A stretch of DNA of 9,255 bases from an uncultured Dorea sp. (GTDB taxonomy: Bacteria; Bacillota; Clostridia; Lachnospirales; Lachnospiraceae), in NCBI GenBank assembly GCA_910579335.1, contig CAJTUQ010000009.1, forward strand, positions 1 to 9,255, in the 5' to 3' direction. Below, piece after piece: positions 1-5,922 of the stretch. Position numbers and translations under genes: made by a program. The notes below the pieces were generated by a model. It saw only the letters and a list, made by a program, of their open reading frames with translations. It was not told the origin of the DNA and did no database searches. Each line of letters starts with the position of its first letter. The first letter of the stretch is position 1.

Positions 1-747
1 CTTCTCCTTCAGATAACGGATGCCCGTCACGTCTTTCGCCGCCTCGTCAAAAAGCTTCAGGTAACCGTCCACATCTTCTTTCTCATATCCAAGACCAGAG
101 AGCTCCTCGGCAACTCTGTCAACTCCGATTTTATCCATCTTATCAAGGATAATAAACACTTCGTCATAGTCTTCTTCCTTAAAGCCGCTGTATGCCGCCA
201 TCGCCTTTAAGATATTTCTATCGTTAATATTTACCGTGAAATTTTTAAAATCCAATTTTCCGAGCATGGACGTCGTCGCCAGGATAAGCTCTATCTCCGC
301 AAGGCTTCCCGCCTCCCCCAGTATATCGATATCACACTGCATAAACTGGCGGAAACGCCCTTTCTGCGGGCGGTCCGCTCTCCATACGTTTCCAATCTGC
401 ATCGCTTTAAAAGGGGAAGGCAGCTCATTGGAATGGTTCGCGTAATACCTGGCCAGCGGCACGGTCAAGTCGTAGCGCAGCCCCCCGTCCACTAAGTCCT
501 CTTCCGACTCAGCCTCGCCAAGCTTTAACTTTTCTCCGCGCTTTAAGATTTTAAAAATCAGTTTTTCATTGTCTCCGCCCTGCCTGCTGCACAAGTTCTC
601 GATATGCTCCACGCAAGGGGTCTCCATAGATACAAACCCGAAGGTCTTGTAAGTCTCTTTAATCAGATGAATGACATAATCCCGGATTTCCATCTCCTTT
701 GGCATCATGTCCTTCATACCCGTCACCGGTTTCTTCTTCAGCGCCAT
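1..747 (-). CDS. hisS: Histidyl-tRNA synthetase (HisRS), 3' end cut off by window
   Basis: Class II aminoacyl-tRNA synthetase that joins histidine to tRNA-His in the cytoplasm. The first 249 residues are present; the family is usually somewhat over 400, so the C-terminal catalytic part (including the RGLDYY-like histidine motif) and the anticodon-binding domain lie outside. Visible landmarks are the N-terminal KPVTGMKD segment (residues 6-13), the ATP-site strand LRYDLTVPLARYYA (90-103), and class II motif 2 with WRADRPQKGRFRQF (122-135) followed by MQCDIDILGE. The RYDLTVP and QCDIDI residues resemble the eukaryotic/archaeal form more than the E. coli form (LRPEGT, HQ). Two in-frame ATGs lie at 753 and 747. 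The second is chosen because AAGGAGA sits 6 nt before it but directly abuts the first. The start overlaps the end of hemZ, so translation is probably coupled. The identification is very secure. Confidence 0.96.
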   Translation of the reverse strand, partial: MALKKKPVTGMKDMMPKEMEIRDYVIHLIKETYKTFGFVSMETPCVEHIENLCSRQGGDNEKLIFKILKRGEKLKLGEAESEEDLVDGGLRYDLTVPLARYYANHSNELPSPFKAMQIGNVWRADRPQKGRFRQFMQCDIDILGEAGSLAEIELILATTSMLGKLDFKNFTVNINDRNILKAMAAYSGFKEEDYDEVFIILDKMDKIGVDRVAEELSGLGYEKEDVDGYLKLFDEAAKDVTGIRYLKEK

Positions 748-2165
748 AGCCATTCTCCTTTTCTCTCTATCATCTCGTCTATGCGGCTGATATAAGCATC
801 AACCGCCTTTACATTCTCCTGGCGTATCAGGTTTGTTATCTTCCTCTTTTTACTGCCGGGCAAAGGCTGCGCATTCTTAAGCAGTATCTTTGTAGACGCC
901 CCTGCCCCCGCTGCGATAATAGACTGTTTCTCCTCCATAATAAGTATATTGTATATTCCGGCTTTGTCAACCTTTGCATAACCCACATTTTCAAAATTTC
1001 CGGCAATATTTTTCTGGCGGTACAAATAATAAGGCAGCATTCCCATCCGTCCGGCCGCACAAGCCGCCTCCTCAATCATCGCTCCGATACGGCCTGCGCT
1101 CTCGTCGTCATGTCTCTCCATCCTCGCCGCACGCTTGATGGCAAGCGAATGGACGGTGAGATTGTCCGGGCACAGCTGTTCTATCTGTCTTAGCGTATCC
1201 TTTACATCCGCCAGAGTCTCCCCCGGAAGCCCCGCAATCACATCCATGTTGATATTATCAAACCCCATGCTCCTCGCGAGTGAAAACGCTTCCTTCACTT
1301 CCCCGACCGTATGCCTTCTTCCGATTTCATCCAGTGTCTTTTGCTGCATCGTCTGGGGATTGATGGAAATCCTTGTAACGCCGTGCCGTTTTAAAACAGA
1401 TAGCTTCCCTCTTGTAATGCTGTCCGCACGTCCGGCTTCTACGGTAAACTCTAGCAAATGTTCTCTCGGAAAATAAGCGCCGATACAGGAGAGAAGCCTC
1501 TCAAGCTGCGTCTCCGAAAGCGTGGTGGGAGTCCCTCCTCCGATATAAATCGTATTGATCCGCTTCCCCGCAGATTCGCTTGCTATAAAACAAAGCTCCC
1601 TGCACAATGCATCCAGATAATCGTCAATCCGCCCTTTCCATGCAGACAATTCGCCGGAGCTGAACGAACAGTAGGAACAGACCGTGGGACAGAAAGGGAT
1701 TCCCACGTACAGGCTGTACCCGTCTTTCATATCCAGCCTGTCAAGCAGAGCCTTTTCCCTCCCTGCGACCTGCCATGCAAGCTCAGACTTTTCCCGGCTC
1801 ACCAGATAACTTTCTCCGAACCATCTGACAAACTCATCCTGCCCCATCCCGTCAGTAAGCTTTTGCAGGGCAAGCTTAACAGGGCGCACTCCCGTCAGCA
1901 CTCCCCAAGAAAGAGAGCGCCCCGTCTGTCTCTCTAATTGGCGGTACAGCAAAGTATCCAGCAGATGTTTGCGGTTTTTCGCACAACTTTCCCTGATTTC
2001 TTCAACTGCAACAGAAGCCGCCGCTTTCCCGTCAACCATTACCGTTACATAATTAGAGGCTTTTTCCTCTATCTGCGAAGTCACCTCCGCAGACGGATAA
2101 AAAGCCTTTGTTATATGGTACGCATTATAGATATCTGTCTCTTCTCTGCATATCACCTGTATCAT
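738..2165 (-). CDS. hemZ: HemZ-family radical SAM protein (coproporphyrinogen dehydrogenase-like)
   Basis: Cytoplasmic radical S-adenosylmethionine enzyme of 475 residues. The 4Fe-4S cluster motif CPTVCSYC gives Cys159, Cys163 and Cys166 (CX3CX2C), preceded by YVGIPF. Next come the SAM-binding GGGTPT (209-214), EFTVEAGRAD (239-248), RISINPQTM (265-273) and INMDVIAGLPGET (305-317), the usual HemN/HemW/HemZ core. The tail motif YYLYRQKNIAGNFENVGYA (379-397) marks the HemZ branch. The family is named for anaerobic oxidation of coproporphyrinogen III in Bacillus heme synthesis, but its reaction in clostridia is not settled. No other heme gene is in the window. The frame is open up to a TTG at 2243, next to the upstream stop. 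I chose ATG 2165 because AGGGAG lies 9 nt before it and because MIQVIC begins the conserved N-terminal part. The 83 nt before it hold no clear promoter or terminator. Confidence 0.93.
   Translation of the reverse strand: MIQVICREETDIYNAYHITKAFYPSAEVTSQIEEKASNYVTVMVDGKAAASVAVEEIRESCAKNRKHLLDTLLYRQLERQTGRSLSWGVLTGVRPVKLALQKLTDGMGQDEFVRWFGESYLVSREKSELAWQVAGREKALLDRLDMKDGYSLYVGIPFCPTVCSYCSFSSGELSAWKGRIDDYLDALCRELCFIASESAGKRINTIYIGGGTPTTLSETQLERLLSCIGAYFPREHLLEFTVEAGRADSITRGKLSVLKRHGVTRISINPQTMQQKTLDEIGRRHTVGEVKEAFSLARSMGFDNINMDVIAGLPGETLADVKDTLRQIEQLCPDNLTVHSLAIKRAARMERHDDESAGRIGAMIEEAACAAGRMGMLPYYLYRQKNIAGNFENVGYAKVDKAGIYNILIMEEKQSIIAAGAGASTKILLKNAQPLPGSKKRKITNLIRQENVKAVDAYISRIDEMIERKGEWLWR
754..760 (-). 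promoter_or_regulatory. Ribosome binding site of hisS
   Basis: On the minus strand this reads AAGGAGA. It lies 6 nt before the ATG at 747 but has no spacing from the in-frame ATG at 753, so it favours the downstream start. The site is inside the last codons of hemZ, which fits translational coupling of the two genes. Confidence 0.7.
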
Positions 2166-2174
2166 ACGCTGCAT

Positions 2175-2180
2175 CTCCCT
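2175..2180 (-). promoter_or_regulatory. Ribosome binding site of hemZ
   Basis: AGGGAG on the minus strand, 9 nt before the ATG at 2165 and abutting another in-frame ATG at 2174. It is the only good purine-rich site near the hemZ N-terminus. The longer start candidates at 2243 (TTG) and 2231 (ATG) have none. Confidence 0.55.
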
Positions 2181-2248
2181 GTATGTCACAATCCTCTGTT
2201 CCCAGACCTGGTCGGATATCCGTGCCGGCATACCGCTTGGCAAACCCG

Positions 2249-2875
2249 CTACTCGACAATAAACGGATTGTGCGTTTTTTCATAACCAATCGTCGTCTCC
2301 CCCATATGTCCGGGATAGACGTGCGTGTCATCCGGAAGCTTTAAAAGCCTTTCTTTAATGGAATGCATAAGATCCGACGTACTGCTTGTCTCAAAGTCCG
2401 TTCTTCCTACCGAACACTGAAACAATGTATCCCCGCTGAAAAGCACATGCTCCGACGCAACATAATAACAGCATCCGCCCCATGTGTGCCCCGGCGTATG
2501 AATGACTTCAAACGTATAGCCCGCAAGCTCCAACGTCTGCCTGTCCCGCAAATACTGTGCATCAGGATACGTATAGCCCGCCGTATAGATGGAAGATTGG
2601 TTGAGTCTTGGGTCATTCATTACCTTCTCGTCGTCTTCATGGACATAGACCGAAACAGGATATTCCTTTATAAACCCGTCGATTCCCATAATATGGTCAA
2701 AATGCCCGTGGGTCAAAAGGATTGCCTCTATCTTAAGCCCTTCCTCCTCAATATGCTCCAGCATCTTCTTCGGACAAGCCGCAGGGTCTATAATAACCGC
2801 CTGCTTTGTCTCCTCGTTCACTGCCAGATAACAATTCGTGCTGATAATCCCTGTCACAAATCTCTCTACTTTCAT
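2249..2875 (-). CDS. MBL-fold metallohydrolase, glyoxalase II-like
   Basis: A 208-residue single-domain cytoplasmic hydrolase of the metallo-beta-lactamase fold. The complete metal ligand set is visible: THGHFDH (residues 55-61; His56, His58, Asp60, His61), TPGHT with His130, SGDTLF with Asp149, and YPGH with His190. The tail GETTIGYEKTHNPF (192-205) is typical of the YqgX-like/glyoxalase II-related group, which lacks the C-terminal substrate domain of classical glyoxalase II. It probably hydrolyses a thioester or similar ester, but the substrate cannot be read from sequence. The ATG directly follows the rel TAG stop. The ribosome binding site is weak (AAAGGA 11 nt upstream, or AGG 4 nt upstream), so translation is likely coupled to rel. 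No signal peptide is seen. The fold is certain; the exact role is not. Confidence 0.93.
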   Translation of the reverse strand: MKVERFVTGIISTNCYLAVNEETKQAVIIDPAACPKKMLEHIEEEGLKIEAILLTHGHFDHIMGIDGFIKEYPVSVYVHEDDEKVMNDPRLNQSSIYTAGYTYPDAQYLRDRQTLELAGYTFEVIHTPGHTWGGCCYYVASEHVLFSGDTLFQCSVGRTDFETSSTSDLMHSIKERLLKLPDDTHVYPGHMGETTIGYEKTHNPFIVE

Positions 2876-5239
2876 CTAACCTGTCGTCCTTTCAATATCA
2901 ATCACGCCCTCAAGCTGCCTGAGCTTTGATATCACCTTTTCAAGCTCTGACCTGCCGTGAACGATAAACCCTGTCTCAATGGTCGCCGTGCCCTGTTTAT
3001 TGGTGCGGATATTCATAGATTTTACGTCCACCCCGTTCTCCGTGAAAATTCTTGTCACTTCCATGAGAAGTCCCTGCTTGTCGTAAGCATACATCTTAAT
3101 CTCGGCAAGATACTGTCCGCCCGCCTTTTCCGCCACTCCGCCTTCCCACTCGGCATCAATCAGCCTCGCCCGCTCCGCCTCCGTGAGATGAATCATATTT
3201 ACGCAGTCCGTCCGGTGAATGGACAGGCCTCTTCCTCTTGTAACAAATCCCACGATTTCATCTCCAGGCACCGGATTGCAGCATCTGGAAAAACGGACTG
3301 CCACATCGTCAATTCCTTTTACGACGATACCGCTCTTTGACTTGGCAATATGGACCTTGTTTCTCGCCGCCTCCGCAACCTTCTCCAATACGACTTCGTT
3401 GGTCATCTCCTGCCTGTGCTCTTTTCCGTACTCCTCAACAAGACGGTTCACGACCTGCCCCTCCTTAAGGCCGCCGTGCCCGATTGCCGCCAGCACCGAA
3501 TCCCAGTCCCTAAAACCGTACTTATTCTGGACGATTTCCATATATTTCGGCTGCAGGATATCAGACGGGACAATGGATTTCATCTTGCAGTACCCTGCAA
3601 TCATTTCCTTCCCTTTAATAATATTGTCCTCTTTAAACTGCTTTTTAAACCACTGATTAATCTTATTCTTCGCCTGCGTGCTCTTAACGATGCTAAGCCA
3701 GTCCCGGCTCGGACCTTTCGAATTTTGGGAAGTCAGGATTTCTATACGGTCGCCGTTCTGAATCTTATAATCAATCGTCACAAGCTTGCCGTTTACTCTC
3801 GCCCCTATCATCTTATTGCCGACGGCACTGTGAATCGCATATGCAAAATCAATCGGGGTCGATCCATTCGGAAGATTTTTCACATCGCCCTGCGGAGTAA
3901 AGCAGTAGACATCCTCCGCAAATAAATCCAAATCTCCTTTCAGGAGGCTTAAAAATTCCCGGTTGTCCGACATATCCTGCTGCCACTCTAAAATCTGCCT
4001 CAGCCAGCTTAATTTTTCCTCCTCCCGGACCTTTACATTCTTTTTCCCGTTCTGCGATTCCTTGTATTTCCAGTGCGCCGCAATTCCATACTCCGCCGTC
4101 TTATGCATCTCCTCCGTGCGGATTTGGATTTCAAAAGGCTGGCCGGCCGTACTCTGCCCCGCCGTACTCATCAGGGTCGTGTGGAGAGACTGGTACATAT
4201 TCGCCTTAGGCATGGCGATATAATCCTTAAAACGCCCCGGAATCGGCGTATACAGCTCATGTATCACGCCAAGGGCCGCATAGCAGTCCTTAACGGACTC
4301 TACGATGATACGCACCGCAAACAAATCATAAATCTGGTCAACGGTCTTATCCTGGTTCACCATCTTTTTATAAATACTGAAAAAATGCTTTACCCGTCCG
4401 CTGACCTCCGCATGAATATTGGAATTTTTCATATGGTCGGACACTTCTTTTACAATCTGGTCAACAAACTCCTCCCGCTCCGTCTTCCTGTCATTAATCT
4501 GGTTCACCAAATCAAAAAAGACTTCCGGCTCCAAATACTTTAACGATAGATCGTCAAGCTCCGTCTTAATCTTGGAGATGCCGAGCCTGTGGGCGATAGG
4601 CGCATAGATGTCCATCGTCTCCCTCGCCTTCTCTCTCTGCTTTGCGGGAGTCATAAACTGGAGCGTGCGCATATTGTGCAGGCGGTCCGCCAGCTTTATA
4701 ATAATGACCCGGATATCTTTCGCCATAGCAAGGAACATCTTGCGCAGGCTCTCCGCCTGCACCTCAAGCTTATCTGAAGAGTAGGATAACTGCCCCAATT
4801 TTGTCACGCCGTCCACAAGAAAGCAGACGTCCTCTCCAAACTCCTTCTTTAACGTCTCCTCCCCAATCTTCGTATCCTCAATCACATCATGCATCATCCC
4901 TGCCGCAATCGTCTCTTTATCCATCTCCAGCTCAGCGAGGATAATCGCCACCCAGAGAGGATGGACGATATACGGCTCCCCTGACTTGCGCAGCTGGTCT
5001 CCGTGAGCCTTCTTCGCCAAATGATACGCTTTCCCTATCATAGAGACATCGGTGGACGGATGATACTTCCGGATGCAGGATATCAACATGTCGTACAGCT
5101 TATCCGGATCTTCGTAGTCTTTTGGCGCTTTGATTGCGTGACCATCCACGACCTCCAGCCCAAGCGATAGATCCTTTGTAACTGCAGATGGTGCAATACG
5201 ATTATCCAATGACTCATACGTCGTCCTTTTTTCTGACAT
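2876..5239 (-). CDS. relA: Bifunctional (p)ppGpp synthetase/hydrolase (Rel, RelA/SpoT family)
   Basis: Makes the alarmones ppGpp and pppGpp from ATP plus GDP/GTP when uncharged tRNA sits on the ribosome, and hydrolyses them when the cell is fed. It has 787 residues, near the usual family length. The hydrolase domain shows His93, HD at 117-118 and ED at 121-122, all intact. The synthetase domain (about 270-395) has RFKD at 336-339, the RxKD signature of bifunctional Rel rather than the ExDD of E. coli RelA, plus YQSLHTT (349-355) and EIQIRT with the catalytic Glu at 370. A TGS domain follows (about 438-502; His470), then the zinc-finger region with Cys653-Cys654, His675 and Cys679, and a C-terminal ACT domain (about 711-785). 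ATG 5239 is chosen over the longer frame (5269) because AAGGAGG lies 7 nt before it. The odd feature is a duplicated STAGQ before Glu370. apt lies 56 nt upstream in the same probable operon. Confidence 0.97.
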   Translation of the reverse strand: MSEKRTTYESLDNRIAPSAVTKDLSLGLEVVDGHAIKAPKDYEDPDKLYDMLISCIRKYHPSTDVSMIGKAYHLAKKAHGDQLRKSGEPYIVHPLWVAIILAELEMDKETIAAGMMHDVIEDTKIGEETLKKEFGEDVCFLVDGVTKLGQLSYSSDKLEVQAESLRKMFLAMAKDIRVIIIKLADRLHNMRTLQFMTPAKQREKARETMDIYAPIAHRLGISKIKTELDDLSLKYLEPEVFFDLVNQINDRKTEREEFVDQIVKEVSDHMKNSNIHAEVSGRVKHFFSIYKKMVNQDKTVDQIYDLFAVRIIVESVKDCYAALGVIHELYTPIPGRFKDYIAMPKANMYQSLHTTLMSTAGQSTAGQPFEIQIRTEEMHKTAEYGIAAHWKYKESQNGKKNVKVREEEKLSWLRQILEWQQDMSDNREFLSLLKGDLDLFAEDVYCFTPQGDVKNLPNGSTPIDFAYAIHSAVGNKMIGARVNGKLVTIDYKIQNGDRIEILTSQNSKGPSRDWLSIVKSTQAKNKINQWFKKQFKEDNIIKGKEMIAGYCKMKSIVPSDILQPKYMEIVQNKYGFRDWDSVLAAIGHGGLKEGQVVNRLVEEYGKEHRQEMTNEVVLEKVAEAARNKVHIAKSKSGIVVKGIDDVAVRFSRCCNPVPGDEIVGFVTRGRGLSIHRTDCVNMIHLTEAERARLIDAEWEGGVAEKAGGQYLAEIKMYAYDKQGLLMEVTRIFTENGVDVKSMNIRTNKQGTATIETGFIVHGRSELEKVISKLRQLEGVIDIERTTG
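4139..4168 (-). repeat. 15-bp tandem duplication inside rel
   Basis: Two adjacent 15-nt units on the minus strand, 4168-4154 (AGTACGGCGGGGCAG) and 4153-4139 (AGTACGGCCGGCCAG), differ at two third-codon positions only. Each encodes STAGQ, giving residues 358-367 of Rel. Compared with RelSeq, as I recall it, the loop between SLHTT and the catalytic Glu is six residues longer here, five of which this duplication explains. The reading frame is kept, and the two silent differences suggest the duplication is not brand new. Confidence 0.9.
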
Positions 5240-5246
5240 ATTCCTG

Positions 5247-5253
5247 CCTCCTT
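5247..5253 (-). promoter_or_regulatory. Ribosome binding site of rel
   Basis: A perfect AAGGAGG on the minus strand, 7 nt before the ATG at 5239. It settles the start in favour of MSEKRTT over the upstream in-frame ATG at 5269, which would begin before this site. Confidence 0.85.
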
Positions 5254-5295
5254 CCTGTATGATTCCCATAACTATAACACTTCCGGGCCGTCCTT

Positions 5296-5820
5296 TTATT
5301 TACCCGGATATACGATAACAGAATCCACGTCGTATCCCCGAAGCCGCCCTCTTCCCTCAAGTCCGGCCAGCTCCATCAGAAATACACATTTTACGACCTC
5401 TCCGCCAAGCCCTTCAATCAGCTTAATGATCGCCTCATTTGTTCCGCCCGTCGCAATCAAATCATCAATAATAACAACCTTCTGTCCCTTTTTAATGGCA
5501 TCCCTATGAATCTCTATCTCTGCGGTACCATACTCCAGCTCATAAGTAACAGAAGCGGTCTCACAAGGGAGCTTGCCCTTTTTACGGATTGGGATAAACG
5601 GCTTGTTCAGGTTATAGGCAATCGGCACCCCGAAGATAAATCCTCGCGATTCCGGCCCTGCCACAACGTCAAATTCCACGCCTTCAAGCTTTTCCTGCAT
5701 CAAATCTATCGCAAGACGGAGCCCGTCCGCATCCTGAAGGACACTCGTTACGTCCCTGAAAATTATTCCCGGCTCAGGGAAATCCGGTATGCTTCTTACG
5801 TATTCTTCAATTGGTTTCAT
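5296..5820 (-). CDS. apt: Adenine phosphoribosyltransferase
   Basis: Purine salvage enzyme that converts adenine and PRPP to AMP and pyrophosphate in the cytoplasm. The 174 residues match the usual length. The PRPP-binding motif VVIIDDLIATGGT is at residues 115-127. Other hallmarks are IPDFPEPGIIFRD (11-23), the AGPESRGF loop (54-61), RKKGKLP (79-85) and the YELEYGTAEIEIH hood segment (93-105). ATG 5820 has GGAGA 8 nt upstream and lies about 36 nt downstream of the expected start point of a strong sigma-A-type promoter. rel follows 56 nt after the stop with no terminator. Next to rel, this gene suggests joint control of AMP/GTP pool balance and alarmone level, since ppGpp is known to affect purine metabolism; that link is inference. 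Confidence 0.97.
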   Translation of the reverse strand: MKPIEEYVRSIPDFPEPGIIFRDVTSVLQDADGLRLAIDLMQEKLEGVEFDVVAGPESRGFIFGVPIAYNLNKPFIPIRKKGKLPCETASVTYELEYGTAEIEIHRDAIKKGQKVVIIDDLIATGGTNEAIIKLIEGLGGEVVKCVFLMELAGLEGRGRLRGYDVDSVIVYPGK

Positions 5821-5862
5821 CAGTCATCTCTCCGTTTCTCTCTGCAAAATTACATACAATAA

Positions 5863-5891
5863 AGTATAGCATCTTCTGGCATGATTTTCAA
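5863..5891 (-). promoter_or_regulatory. Sigma-A promoter upstream of apt
   Basis: On the minus strand: -35 TTGAAA (5891-5886), a 17-nt spacer (5885-5869) and -10 TATACT (5868-5863), with TG at the -15/-14 position (TGCTATACT, an extended -10). The stretch just upstream is A/T rich. Transcription would begin near 5856 and leave a leader of about 36 nt before apt. It lies wholly in the 102-nt recJ-apt gap and is the best promoter in the window. It is a sequence match only. Confidence 0.8.
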
Positions 5892-5922
5892 ATATTTCTG
5901 AAGCTTAAAAGCTGTAATTCTC

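Noticed and set aside
2205..2243. TTGCCA and GATATC spaced by 17 nt, as a promoter for hemZ
   Set aside because: Both boxes are poor matches and the region is G/C rich with short palindromes; not convincing.
3350..3925. Long plus-strand open frame of 191 codons opposite rel
   Set aside because: It is antisense to an unmistakable Rel coding region, has no recognisable motif and no ribosome binding site I can point to; it is a shadow of codon bias. The same holds for the other plus-strand frames in the window, e.g. 1458-1937, 2363-2929, 4073-4543 and 8065-8706.
5260..5280. TATAGT in the apt-rel gap as a -10 box for rel
   Set aside because: No acceptable -35 element lies 16-18 nt upstream; the strong promoter before apt explains expression better.
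5283..5307. CCGGG/CCCGG inverted pair at the end of apt as a terminator
   Set aside because: The stem is only 5 bp with a 15-nt loop and no T-run follows, so it does not look like a terminator between apt and rel.
5898..5915. AGCTT/AAGCT palindrome just after recJ as a terminator
   Set aside because: A 5-bp stem with a 2-nt loop is too small and there is no T-run after it.
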